In this document: piece by piece, positions 34,835 to 43,275 of the stretch
How the letters are laid out: the number at the start of each line of letters is the position of its first letter
Position numbering within the stretch: the first letter of the stretch is position 1
Assembly: GCF_000701505.1 (NCBI RefSeq)
Contig: NZ_JNJB01000017.1
Coordinates: 34,955-98,954 of the forward strand
From: Dyadobacter crusticola DSM 16708
Lineage (GTDB): Bacteria > Bacteroidota > Bacteroidia > Cytophagales > Spirosomataceae
Direction: 5' to 3'
Length of the DNA stretch: 64,000 nucleotides
Made by a program: the position numbers and the translations under genes
The notes under the pieces: model-generated
Told to the model about the DNA's origin: nothing
The model's input: only the letters and a program-made list of their open reading frames with translations
Databases searched by the model: none

Positions 34835-35065
34835 CTTTGTGAACGCCCGTCAATCGGGGTAGTGGTTTTGCTTTGGAACCCTCATCCAAATACTAGCAAA
34901 CTAAAAAGGAACCGTGTGCGAATCACGGGCAGTCGTGCTACTGTAAGTATCAGTTCCAGGTACCGGAACAGGTTTTTACCCAGGCGTTCCATTGTTATAA
35001 ATGTCTATTAAAGGCAGTTATGACGAGAAGGACGGTAAAAATGATATAAGCCAGGAGACTTGCCA
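34835..35065 (+). ncRNA. cobalamin (B12) riboswitch upstream of metE
   Basis: The two conserved blocks of the cobalamin aptamer are clear. The core block has AAAAGGAACCGTG at 34904-34915, closing P3 with CACGG at 34924-34928, followed by the G-C-T-A-C-T-G-T-A stretch near 34940. The B12 box reads AAGCCAGGAGACTTGCC at 35048-35064. A TTCC-AGGTACC-GGAA hairpin at 34954-34968 fits the P5/L5 region. A GTACC at 35189-35193, downstream, could pair with GGTAC of L5 as a kissing loop. In B12-rich cells the element should switch off metE. Whether it does so by blocking translation or by termination is not clear, since no obvious terminator hairpin with a T run is seen before the ATG. Confidence 0.93.
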
Positions 35066-35254
35066 CTACTCTCAATGGCCACTCTCTCACGGTTGGAGGT
35101 TGGTCAGGCATTGATTTACCAAACATTTTACAAGATCGACCAGGAAGCAGACTTGTGCTGTTGCCAGGTTGAATCTCACTTGTGTTACGTACCGGTTCAG
35201 GTCGGGACGGGGGTGTTTTCAAAGGGTTTTTATTAACTCTTAAACACAAATGCT

Positions 35255-37567
35255 ATGTTATCACACAATCTCGGTTACCCACGCATCGGAAGCCAGCGCG
35301 AACTGAAAAGAGCCAGCGAGAAGTTTTGGGCCGGCAAAATTGACCGCGACGAATTACAAAAAGTCGCACGCAAAATCCGTCACGAAAACTGGAGCACGCA
35401 GAAAGCGGCTGGTATCGGCTTGATACCATCCAACGATTTCTCCCTGTACGATCAGGTACTCGACATATCGCTTATGGTAGGCGCAGTGCCCGAACGTTAC
35501 CATCAGCTGATCGACGGAAAGTCAAACAAGGAACTTGAACTTTACTACGCAATGGCGCGCGGCTATCAGCGCGGCGACCACGATATAAAAGCAATGGAAA
35601 TGACCAAGTGGTTTGATACAAACTACCATTACCTCGTGCCGGAGTTTACTAAAGATCAGCAGTTCAGAAGGTATTCCGATAAAGTGTTAATCGAATTTGA
35701 AGATGCATTGCAAAAGGAAATTCTGACAAAACCCGTCCTGTTAGGCCCCATCACTTATCTTTTGCTTGGGAAAGAAAAAGAGGAGGGATTTGATAAGATT
35801 GATTTGCTTGAAAATCTGTTGCCCGTTTACATTTCCGTTCTGCAGGAGCTTGCCGCAAGAGGCGCCGAGTGGATCCAGCTTGATGAGCCGGCATTGGTAC
35901 TTGACTTATCTGCAAAGCAAAAGAAGGCATTTGAATCAGCTTATGCCGAGATCAGAAATGCAGTACCGACATTGAAGTTGCTTGTCACCACCTACTTTGG
36001 CGGGTTGGGGGATAATGTAAATACCGCCGCCGGCTTGCCAGTAAATGCATTGCACATCGACCTGACCAGAGGCGCTGAGTCGCTGTCTGCTTTGCTGGAT
36101 CATAAAGGTTTCGTGGAGTCTGCGCGCAAGCTTTCGCTGGGCATAGTGGACGGGCGGAATATCTGGAAAAATGATTACTCCAAATCGCTGGCATTCATAG
36201 CTCAGGCAGCAAATGTGCTCGGGAAAGACCGCTTACTCATTGCACCTTCCTCTTCGCTGCTGCATAGCCCGTGCGACCTTGAACTGGAACTGGATGAAAC
36301 TGTTTTGACGCTGGACATTAAAAACTGGATGTCGTTTGCAAAACAAAAGCTATCGGAAGTGACCGAAATTGCGCGCCTTGCTGAAATAGACTGGGTTACT
36401 GATCCCGCATTTATAGCCAACCAGAATGCCATTGAAAGCCGCCGTAATTCCACCCTGATCCATAAGCAGGAAGTGAAAAATCGTCTTTCTCAGGTAACTG
36501 AAAGCGATTTCAGTCGTGAAAGTGCTTTTACAGAAAGACAGCAGATACAATTGGAAAAGTTGAAGCTGCCGATGTTTCCTTCGACCACGATCGGTTCATT
36601 TCCGCAAACTGACGAAGTACGTTTGCTACGCGCTAACCTGAAAAAGAATGTGTTGACGCAAGAAGAATACGAGATTCGCATTCGGGAAGAAATCGTCAGT
36701 TCGCTGCGCTGGCAGGAGGAACTTGGGATCGACGTGTTGGTGCACGGGGAATTTGAGCGGAATGATATGGTTGAATATTTCGGGGAAAGTTTGTCGGGTT
36801 TCGTTTTTACGCAAAATGGCTGGGTACAAAGCTACGGCAGCCGCTGCGTGAAGCCGCCTGTCATATACGGAGACGTAGAAAGACCCGAAGCGATGACAGT
36901 CAAATGGTCTGCATTCGCACAAGCCAACTCTGAAAAGCTGGTTAAAGGAATGCTTACAGGTCCGGTTACGATTTTGCAATGGTCGTTTGTTCGTGACGAT
37001 CAGCCGCGGAAAGATACAGCATTTCAGATTGCCCTGGCTATTCGCGACGAGGTAGTTGATCTGGAAAAAGCAGGTATTAAGGTGATACAGATCGATGAGC
37101 CGGCGATCCGGGAAGGGCTTCCATTGCGAAAGGCAGATTGGTCGGCTTACCTCAAATGGGCGGTTGACGCATTCAGGCTCAGTGCTGCCGGGGTAGCAGA
37201 TCAGACGCAGATCCACACGCACATGTGCTATTCGGAGTTCAATGATATTATCGATTCGATCGCAGCAATGGATGCAGATGTAATCACGATTGAAACTTCG
37301 CGATCGCAAATGGAGCTGCTCGATGCATTTGCAAACTTCAATTACCCTAATGAGATCGGTCCTGGTGTGTACGATATCCACTCTCCGCGCGTACCGACCG
37401 TGGACGAAATGGTGCTTTTACTCGAAAAAGCATTGAAGGTAATCCCAGCCAGAAACCTCTGGGTGAACCCTGACTGTGGCTTGAAAACCAGAAAATGGCC
37501 CGAAACCGGGGCTGCGTTGCGAAATATGATCCTGGCGGGTAACTTGCTGCGCGAAAGATACAGGTAG
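35255..37567 (+). CDS. metE: cobalamin-independent methionine synthase
   Basis: Transfers the methyl group of 5-methyltetrahydrofolate-polyglutamate to homocysteine without B12. The 770-residue protein has the usual two barrel domains. The N-terminal one starts G-Y-P-R-I-G-S-Q-R-E-L-K. The catalytic C-terminal one has the zinc ligands His656 and Cys658 (H-T-H-M-C-Y-S-E-F-N) and Cys741 (N-P-D-C-G-L-K-T-R), and the folate-binding T-I-G-S-F-P-Q-T near residue 448. It is preceded by a cobalamin riboswitch, so it should be made only when B12 is scarce; the B12-dependent partner metH lies 10 kb away. Confidence 0.97.
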   Translation: MLSHNLGYPRIGSQRELKRASEKFWAGKIDRDELQKVARKIRHENWSTQKAAGIGLIPSNDFSLYDQVLDISLMVGAVPERYHQLIDGKSNKELELYYAMARGYQRGDHDIKAMEMTKWFDTNYHYLVPEFTKDQQFRRYSDKVLIEFEDALQKEILTKPVLLGPITYLLLGKEKEEGFDKIDLLENLLPVYISVLQELAARGAEWIQLDEPALVLDLSAKQKKAFESAYAEIRNAVPTLKLLVTTYFGGLGDNVNTAAGLPVNALHIDLTRGAESLSALLDHKGFVESARKLSLGIVDGRNIWKNDYSKSLAFIAQAANVLGKDRLLIAPSSSLLHSPCDLELELDETVLTLDIKNWMSFAKQKLSEVTEIARLAEIDWVTDPAFIANQNAIESRRNSTLIHKQEVKNRLSQVTESDFSRESAFTERQQIQLEKLKLPMFPSTTIGSFPQTDEVRLLRANLKKNVLTQEEYEIRIREEIVSSLRWQEELGIDVLVHGEFERNDMVEYFGESLSGFVFTQNGWVQSYGSRCVKPPVIYGDVERPEAMTVKWSAFAQANSEKLVKGMLTGPVTILQWSFVRDDQPRKDTAFQIALAIRDEVVDLEKAGIKVIQIDEPAIREGLPLRKADWSAYLKWAVDAFRLSAAGVADQTQIHTHMCYSEFNDIIDSIAAMDADVITIETSRSQMELLDAFANFNYPNEIGPGVYDIHSPRVPTVDEMVLLLEKALKVIPARNLWVNPDCGLKTRKWPETGAALRNMILAGNLLRERYR

Positions 37568-37576
37568 TTGAATGCT

Positions 37577-37648
37577 GTCATTTGTGGTCATTCTTTGTCA
37601 TTTATTGTTAATGAGAGACTAAGAAGACAATTAATGACCACAAATGAC
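37577..37648. repeat. 16-base perfect inverted repeat after metE
   Basis: GTCATTTGTGGTCATT at 37577-37592 and its exact complement AATGACCACAAATGAC at 37633-37648 enclose a 40-base loop that carries another GTCATT word. No T run follows on the + strand, so it is not a classical terminator. It may protect the metE mRNA end or be a dispersed repeat. Confidence 0.7.
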
Positions 37649-37687
37649 CAAAATCAACGTCCCCTACTAACTTAAAACCAAGTACAA

Positions 37688-38074
37688 TTGAACATTCAGG
37701 AAAAAATCACAGCTTCGGAAACACGTGTTTTTAAAACTGTTTTCCCAAACAATACAAACCATTACGACACACTTTTCGGTGGAACTGCATTGTCGATGAT
37801 GGATGAAGTTGCCTTCATTGCAGCCACCCGTTTTTCGCGGCTTCGGTGCGTTACAGTATCTTCTGACCGCATTGATTTTACGCACCCGATACCGGCCGGA
37901 ACGATCATCGAATTGGTGGGCCGGGTGGAGACCGTAGGCAATACCAGTATGAAGGTTCGGGTAGATATATTTGTTGAAAAAATGTACGAAGAAGGCCGTG
38001 AGAAGGCAGTTACGGGCATTTTTACTTTTGTGGCTCTCGACGAAGATCACAAGCCGGTCAAAATATTAAGCTGA
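37688..38074 (+). CDS. hotdog-fold acyl-CoA thioesterase (YciA-like)
   Basis: A 128-residue enzyme that releases free acid from acyl-CoA. It has the family start (A-S-E-T-R-V-F-K-T-V-F-P-N-N-T-N-H-Y-D-T-L-F-G-G), where the Asn-His and Asp form the catalytic region, followed by D-R-I-D-F-T-H-P-I and the beta-sheet core. The length is normal for the family. The start is a TTG 119 bases after metE; no in-frame ATG precedes the conserved segment. It reads in the same direction as metE but the inverted repeat between them suggests separate transcripts. Confidence 0.9.
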   Translation: MNIQEKITASETRVFKTVFPNNTNHYDTLFGGTALSMMDEVAFIAATRFSRLRCVTVSSDRIDFTHPIPAGTIIELVGRVETVGNTSMKVRVDIFVEKMYEEGREKAVTGIFTFVALDEDHKPVKILS

Positions 38075-38122
38075 ATTTTTACCAATTAATGACGTTCTTT
38101 GGTGTGTTATATTTTGACACAC

Positions 38123-39262
38123 ATGCAGAAACAGCAGGAGTACATTTCTCAACTTGACGGGCTGAGGGCATTTGCAGTTGCCCTGGTTGTCTTGTTTCAC
38201 TGGTTTCCCGAAGGTGAGGGTATCAATGTAATTGCAAACGGTCCGGTAGGAGTAACTTTGTTCTTTGTTTTAAGCGGTTTCCTGATCACGCGGATCCTGC
38301 TCGCGAGCCGGAATCACCTTGCTGCACACGGACTTGGAGCTACTTACAAGAACTTCATGATGCGTCGGATGCTGCGCATTTTTCCGCTCTATTACCTCAC
38401 ATTGCTGGTGATTTGGAGCATTCGGTACATTGATTTCTTTCCTAAGATCCCGAGTCAGCTTTACTACAATCCTGCTTACTATCTGCTTTATATTTCAAAC
38501 TTTCTGATCGAGAAAATACATGATTGGTCGGACGTACTTTCTCCATTCTGGTCACTTGCGGTTGAAGAGCAATTTTATATTTTCTGGCCATTTGTAGTGT
38601 TGATGGTCCCATTGCGCTACATGCGGGGAACATTGATAGCTACGGTGCTGCTCGGCATCGCCTCCCGCGCGATTTTGGGTTCTTTCGGTTATAGCGAAGG
38701 CGTATTAATGCCAACTTGCCTGGATGCTTTTGGTTTGGGGGCGATCTGGGCTTATGTAAGCTATTTTGATAAGTCCGTTGTTAAGTTCTTGAAAATATTG
38801 AATGTACTGGCTCTGGTCGGGCTTGGTGTGTTTCTTTATATCTGCTTCAATAATGATGATTCCTGGCTGAAAACGCTCTTTTTCAGGACCTCGATGTCGC
38901 TTTTCTGTCTGTACCTGGTTGCAAAAGCAAGTTATGGAAAGGGGTTTCCTTCCATTTTCGGAAGTATTCTCGACAATGCATTCATGCGGCACATCGGTCG
39001 GGTGAGCTATGGACTGTACGTATATCACATGCTGGTACCGACGCTTGTTGTGCCATTTATCATCAAAGTACTGCATCGCTTTCTGCACATCACGCTGACA
39101 TTCTCCGAAAACTCACTTAAACTGGTGAGTCTGGTTGTGCTCATTTTGCTGGCAACAGCTTCCTGGTACATTTTGGAGGCGCCATTTATCAAGTTTAAGA
39201 AGTACTTCCAGCTAAGTCGGGTGAAGTCTTCTTCAACGACGCTTAATGCAACAGCAGAATAG
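38123..39262 (+). CDS. acyltransferase 3 family membrane protein (OafA/YrhL type)
   Basis: A 379-residue membrane acyltransferase with about ten helices. It begins Y-I-S-Q-L-D-G-L-R-A-F-A-V and continues V-L-F-H-W-F-P, placing the family His in the first helix. F-F-V-L-S-G-F-L-I-T-R and S-L-A-V-E-E-Q-F-Y-I-F-W-P are the other signature motifs. These enzymes acetylate surface glycans, LPS or exported sugars from cytoplasmic acyl donors. The position next to the carbamoyltransferase cluster (368 bases downstream) allows a shared role in decorating a surface sugar, but they are separated by a promoter. I chose the ATG at 38123 over a GTG at 38099. Confidence 0.88.
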   Translation: MQKQQEYISQLDGLRAFAVALVVLFHWFPEGEGINVIANGPVGVTLFFVLSGFLITRILLASRNHLAAHGLGATYKNFMMRRMLRIFPLYYLTLLVIWSIRYIDFFPKIPSQLYYNPAYYLLYISNFLIEKIHDWSDVLSPFWSLAVEEQFYIFWPFVVLMVPLRYMRGTLIATVLLGIASRAILGSFGYSEGVLMPTCLDAFGLGAIWAYVSYFDKSVVKFLKILNVLALVGLGVFLYICFNNDDSWLKTLFFRTSMSLFCLYLVAKASYGKGFPSIFGSILDNAFMRHIGRVSYGLYVYHMLVPTLVVPFIIKVLHRFLHITLTFSENSLKLVSLVVLILLATASWYILEAPFIKFKKYFQLSRVKSSSTTLNATAE

Positions 39263-39630
39263 CCCACTGCTTCCCCTCTTACTTTAAGCACTTCAATTCC
39301 TTTCGCTAGCCCGCACTTGCCGGAGGATAATCTGAATCCACGGCAGCATTTTACGCTGTTATCTTGGGTCATTCAATGATTAGGTTATCTTCCGTTGGCC
39401 TAGGACATTATGAATTAAGTTGCCGGTTGGTAACTTTATAATAGAGCAACAAATTGGCGTACAGTTACTTACGTTAGGTTTATGATCGGGAATTTACACA
39501 AGATAATTTTGGGTAAAGAAGAATACTAATGTGCTTTCATGAATATAGAGAGTACTCCGCTTTGTCCTAATTTCTAACAAAAAAAATACCAAACCTAACT
39601 ATCAGTCGAATACTTTTTACAAACAATTGA
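39263..39630. other. 368-base intergenic region before the carbamoyltransferase cluster
   Basis: Holds a TAATTTTG box at 39504-39511 and a very AT-rich leader of 120 bases. The first 200 bases contain only a small GTTGCCGGTTGGTAAC hairpin and no reading frame or other structure that I can support. Confidence 0.6.
39504..39511 (+). promoter_or_regulatory. candidate promoter of the carbamoyltransferase cluster
   Basis: TAATTTTG fits TAnnTTTG, 120 bases before the first gene. No clear TTTG at the -33 distance. The rest of the leader is unstructured. Confidence 0.4.
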
Positions 39631-41493
39631 ATGAAGATTTTAGGTATTTCCGCTTTCTATCATGACTCTGCTGCTGCGTTAATCGAAAATGGTGACATTA
39701 TTGCCGCGGCACAGGAAGAACGTTTTACAAGAAAAAAGCACGATCCGTCTTTTCCTTCCCACGCAGTCCGGTTTTGTCTTGAATATGCAGGATTGTCGAT
39801 TGACGAGCTGGACGCAGTGGCTTTCTATGATAAACCGTTGCTGAAGTTTGAGCGATTGCTTGAAACCTATTACGCTTTCGCGCCAAAAGGGTTGCGGTCA
39901 TTTCTGACCGCAATGCCTGTTTGGCTCAAAGAAAAGATGTTCTTAAAAAGGCTGATCAATGAGGAGCTGGTCAAACTGGGTTACAGCAAAAAGAAAAAGC
40001 TAAAACTGCTCTTCCCAGAACATCACCTTTCACATGCGGCCAGTGCATTTTACCCCTCGCCATTTAAGAAAGCTGCTATTCTGACCATTGACGGAGTAGG
40101 CGAGTGGGCTACTGCTTCGATTTGCAGCGGCGAAGGAAAAGATATCTCCATCCTCAAAGAAATGCGTTTCCCGCATTCGCTTGGGCTGCTATATTCTGCA
40201 TTTACTTATTTTCTTGGGTTTAGGGTCAATTCAGGTGAGTACAAACTCATGGGGCTTGCGCCTTATGGAAATACAGCCTCGTCAGATATCCAGAGATATG
40301 AACGACTTATTTTAAGTGAGTTAGTTGATTTGAAAGACGACGGTTCCGTTTGGCTGAACCAGGATTATTTCGACTACGCGACTGGTTTGAAAATGGTCAA
40401 TGTCGCAAAATGGGAATTCCTGTTTGGCATCACGAAAAGGGACCCGGAAGACGCACTGGAAGCGCAGCATTGCAACTTAGGCCTGGCAATTCAGAACGTC
40501 ACGGAGCAGATTGTTCTTAGAATGGCAACCGAAGCGAAGCGACTTACAGGCGCAGAATATTTGTGTCTCGCTGGTGGAGTAGCATTGAATTGTGTGTCAA
40601 ATGGAAAGTTGCAAAACTCGGGAATATTTGAGGATATCTTCATTCAGCCAGCAGCCGGAGACGCAGGAGGCGCCCTGGGCGCTGCGCAGGCTGCTTACCA
40701 TATCTATTATGGTTGTGAAAGAGATATCTCCTGGACGGGTGACGCATTACAGGGTTCCTATCTGGGCCCTACTTTTTCCGACCTGGACGTGGAGCTTGCG
40801 GCAAAGAAATACAAGGCACGTTACACTTCATTCGAGACTTTTGAAGAGCTGAGTAATGCAGTGGCTGCCATTCTTGCCGAAGGTAATGTCGTAGGTTGGG
40901 TACAGGGGAGAATGGAATTCGGGCCGCGGGCTTTGGGCGCGCGCAGTATCCTGGGTGACCCAAGGAATGCTGAAATGCAGAAGAAGCTTAATCTAAAAAT
41001 CAAGTACAGAGAATCTTTTCGCCCATTTGCGCCCTCGGTACTTGCCGATGAATGCGCTGATTTTTTTGATTTCGATGGAATATCCCCTTACATGTTGCTG
41101 GTCCACCCTGTTGCGGAAAGACTACGAAAGGCGGTTCCGGCAAATTACGGAGCAATGGACCTTCGCGAAAAGCTTTACCATCAGAGGTCAGAACTTCCAT
41201 CCATTACGCACATTGACTATTCCGCGCGGATACAGACTGTGCATAAAACAACCAATCCCCGGTACTATGCGCTGATCCAGTCATTTAAAAATCTGACTGG
41301 CTGTCCGGTACTTGTAAATACCAGCTTCAACGTTCGCGGTGAGCCTATTGTATGTACTCCCAATGATGCTTACAGGTGCTTTATGCGCACCGAAATGGAC
41401 TATCTCGTCATTGGTAACTACCTGTTTGATAAGAAGCAGCAACCGGAATGGATGGAAAAGGATGGGTGGAAGGAAGAATTTGTTCTGGACTAA
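39631..41493 (+). CDS. NodU/CmcH-type carbamoyltransferase
   Basis: O-carbamoyltransferase that moves a carbamoyl group from carbamoyl phosphate to a hydroxyl of a sugar, glycan or natural product. The 620-residue protein has both domains: an ASKHA-like N-terminal half (L-G-I-S-A-F-Y-H-D-S-A-A, H-H-L-S-H-A-A-S-A-F near 134, I-D-G-V-G-E-W-A-T) where adenylation occurs, and a YrdC-like-linked C-terminal half (E-F-G-P-R-A-L-G-A-R-S-I-L-G near 433, F-R-P-F-A-P-S-V-L). Metal-binding His residues are intact. It opens a four-gene unit with the SGNH, DUF5989 and SxtJ genes. The substrate is unknown. Confidence 0.93.
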   Translation: MKILGISAFYHDSAAALIENGDIIAAAQEERFTRKKHDPSFPSHAVRFCLEYAGLSIDELDAVAFYDKPLLKFERLLETYYAFAPKGLRSFLTAMPVWLKEKMFLKRLINEELVKLGYSKKKKLKLLFPEHHLSHAASAFYPSPFKKAAILTIDGVGEWATASICSGEGKDISILKEMRFPHSLGLLYSAFTYFLGFRVNSGEYKLMGLAPYGNTASSDIQRYERLILSELVDLKDDGSVWLNQDYFDYATGLKMVNVAKWEFLFGITKRDPEDALEAQHCNLGLAIQNVTEQIVLRMATEAKRLTGAEYLCLAGGVALNCVSNGKLQNSGIFEDIFIQPAAGDAGGALGAAQAAYHIYYGCERDISWTGDALQGSYLGPTFSDLDVELAAKKYKARYTSFETFEELSNAVAAILAEGNVVGWVQGRMEFGPRALGARSILGDPRNAEMQKKLNLKIKYRESFRPFAPSVLADECADFFDFDGISPYMLLVHPVAERLRKAVPANYGAMDLREKLYHQRSELPSITHIDYSARIQTVHKTTNPRYYALIQSFKNLTGCPVLVNTSFNVRGEPIVCTPNDAYRCFMRTEMDYLVIGNYLFDKKQQPEWMEKDGWKEEFVLD

Positions 41494-41514
41494 TCCTCTC
41501 AAAATCGTGTAAAA

Positions 41515-42639
41515 ATGGTATATAAAACCCTGGTTACCAGCACATTTCGATTCTTGTTTCTCGGGCTGCTCTTTATTTTCCTTTTTTACCCGGACAAGTT
41601 TCAGATCAAGTTTGAATATCCGGGCAGCCCACAAGCGGACAGCTGGCATGTGCGGCTTATGAAGCTGGCATTCTGGTGTTTGCTTATGATGGAAGTGCTT
41701 CGGCTATTTTACTATGGAGTAGTCAAAAGCAGAGCTAATGGTATGATTGCCAATATCGTAACCCTCGTGGTTCCGATTATGATCGTTCTGATCTTCCTTG
41801 AAAGCGTTTTCATGTACATTCCACAGAGCCACGAAGGATTGCTTTCAAGAGCTTCACAGATCTGGTGGGAAAAATATTGGAACCCGGTAAACTCGCTCGG
41901 CTATCGCGACAAGGAGGTTAACGACTCGCCTGGGAAAAAGAAAATACTTGTAATAGGTGACTCCTTTGCAGCCGGTCACGGGCTTAAAGATGTAAGTGAG
42001 CGTTTTTCCGACAGGCTGGAATCACAACTCGGGTCTGACAGGTACGTGGTCTATAACCTGGGAGTGTCAGGTGCTGATACGCGTGATGAGGTGAAACGTT
42101 TGCAGGATTTCCCAGTTAAACCTGATATTATCATTCTCGAATACTTCCCTAATGATATAGAGAAAGCAGGCCGCGACAATGGGCTTTTACTCACAGGTAC
42201 CGAGCCTTACGCGGATCTCAAAGGTCCAATGGCGACTATTGTAAAACGATTTTATTTGCCCAATTTCATCTACTGGCAACTTCCACACACCAGTGTAAGC
42301 ACTTTTGAAAAGTTTGTACATACTGCTTACAATGATACTACCGTCCTTCATACACATCTGAAAAACCTCTCAGGAATGCTTGCCTACCGCGATTCTACAC
42401 AAGCACAGATGTACGCGGTGTTCATTCCATTCCTCTTTCAGGTAGCTCAAAGCACTAACGAAACTAAACCAGTTGTGGATTACCTCCGGTCCAAGAATGT
42501 AACCATTGTTGGGATTGATGACGGTATTCTGGAAGTGCCCGAAAAGGAGCGGGTAGTTGGTAAAAACGATGGGCACGCGAGCGCGGCAGTCAACCAGCTT
42601 ATTGCTGACCGGCTATCCAAGGCAATCAGTAACAGGTAA
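41515..42639 (+). CDS. membrane-anchored SGNH/GDSL hydrolase
   Basis: A 374-residue protein with three N-terminal hydrophobic segments (residues about 8-27, 45-65, 75-98) and an exported SGNH domain after residue 140. The catalytic block is V-I-G-D-S-F-A-A-G-H-G with Ser150, block V is N-D-G-H-A-S-A with Asp352 and His354, and block III is near L-E-Y-F-P-N-D. These enzymes remove or add acyl groups on glycans. It begins 21 bases after the carbamoyltransferase, and the pair sits upstream of DUF5989 and SxtJ. Its role in that unit is inference. Confidence 0.82.
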   Translation: MVYKTLVTSTFRFLFLGLLFIFLFYPDKFQIKFEYPGSPQADSWHVRLMKLAFWCLLMMEVLRLFYYGVVKSRANGMIANIVTLVVPIMIVLIFLESVFMYIPQSHEGLLSRASQIWWEKYWNPVNSLGYRDKEVNDSPGKKKILVIGDSFAAGHGLKDVSERFSDRLESQLGSDRYVVYNLGVSGADTRDEVKRLQDFPVKPDIIILEYFPNDIEKAGRDNGLLLTGTEPYADLKGPMATIVKRFYLPNFIYWQLPHTSVSTFEKFVHTAYNDTTVLHTHLKNLSGMLAYRDSTQAQMYAVFIPFLFQVAQSTNETKPVVDYLRSKNVTIVGIDDGILEVPEKERVVGKNDGHASAAVNQLIADRLSKAISNR

Positions 42640-42696
42640 TCGCTGAAAGCTAAGATCTTGACGAACTTAAATAGTAAACTCTAAAATGCTTCAGAT

Positions 42697-42846
42697 ATGG
42701 ATTTTCTAACAGACTTATTCGCATTTATGAAGGAGCGAAAGAAGTGGTGGCTCGCTCCTGTAATTATTGTTCTGCTTCTGATCGGTATCCTGGTAGTGAT
42801 CGGCGGAGGGTCGGCAGCAGCTCCGTTTATTTACACGTTGTTCTAA
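42697..42846 (+). CDS. DUF5989 family small membrane protein
   Basis: A 49-residue protein found between the SGNH and SxtJ genes. It begins M-D-F-L-T-D-L-F-A-F-M-K-E-R-K-K-W-W and ends in one membrane helix (L-A-P-V-I-I-V-L-L-L-I-G-I-L-V-V-I, then G-G-G-S-A-A-A-P-F). This E-R-K-K-W-W-L-x-P-x-I layout is that of DUF5989 proteins, known from carbamoyltransferase loci and typically too short to be noticed. It starts 57 bases after the SGNH gene and ends 7 bases before SxtJ, which supports a single transcript. No activity is known. Confidence 0.82.
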   Translation: MDFLTDLFAFMKERKKWWLAPVIIVLLLIGILVVIGGGSAAAPFIYTLF

Positions 42847-42853
42847 CGCTTCA

Positions 42854-43225
42854 ATGACTGTACCTGATAAAGCGGAGCACGCAAAAGCGCAGCTGGTAAT
42901 AGCTACCGGGCTCATCGTGATTTTTTACTTTTTCAAACACCCTGCTATTCTGGCCGCCGCGGCTATACTTGGGTTGGTGTGCATATTCATTCCTCTCGCC
43001 GGCGAGTTGATTGTAAAATACTGGTTCAAATTGGCGGAGGTTTTAGGAAAGATCAACGGCGCTATCTTGTTGACTATTATTTTTTTGGTCGTACTCGTCC
43101 CGGTAGCCTTAATCGCGAGATTGAATAAAAAAGACGCGTTGGCGCTCAAACGAAATCAAACAGGGTCACTTTTTCACGAAAGAAACCACAAGTTTGAAGC
43201 CAAAGACCTCGAAAATGTATGGTGA
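42854..43225 (+). CDS. SxtJ family membrane protein
   Basis: A 123-residue protein with two to three hydrophobic segments (L-V-I-A-T-G-L-I-V-I-F-Y-F-F, I-L-A-A-A-A-I-L-G-L-V, A-I-L-L-T-I-I-F-L-V-V-L-V) and a basic C-terminal tail (L-N-K-K-D-A-L). It fits the SxtJ family, named after a gene of the saxitoxin cluster that lies beside a carbamoyltransferase there too. SxtJ has no proven activity. It is the last gene of the cluster, and a perfect 11-base inverted repeat follows at 43245-43268. Confidence 0.82.
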   Translation: MTVPDKAEHAKAQLVIATGLIVIFYFFKHPAILAAAAILGLVCIFIPLAGELIVKYWFKLAEVLGKINGAILLTIIFLVVLVPVALIARLNKKDALALKRNQTGSLFHERNHKFEAKDLENVW

Positions 43226-43244
43226 TTAGGTTTGGTTGTGATAG

Positions 43245-43275
43245 AGAAAGCCTGATTTCAGGCTTTCTTCTTTCT
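43245..43275 (+). terminator. terminator hairpin after the SxtJ gene
   Basis: AGAAAGCCTGA at 43245-43255 and TCAGGCTTTCT at 43258-43268 form a perfect 11-base stem, followed on the + strand by TCTTCTTTCTG. The stem overlaps the end of the convergent Ppx/GppA gene, so it may serve both directions. Confidence 0.55.

Larger units (their letters stand above)
34693..35254. other. metE leader region (non-coding, 562 bases)
   Basis: Contains two AT-rich inverted repeats (34708-34736 near the end of the NagB-like gene, and the near-perfect palindrome at 34752-34770), a TAAATTTG -7 box at 34820-34827, the cobalamin riboswitch at about 34835-35065 and a further 190-base stretch up to the metE ATG that must be the expression platform. 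No credible reading frame: a minus-strand frame across 34995-35249 overlaps the aptamer and has no family likeness. Confidence 0.8.

Noticed and set aside
34995..35249. Minus-strand reading frame of 84 residues
   Set aside because: It overlaps the end of the cobalamin riboswitch and its platform, and its protein has no family likeness.
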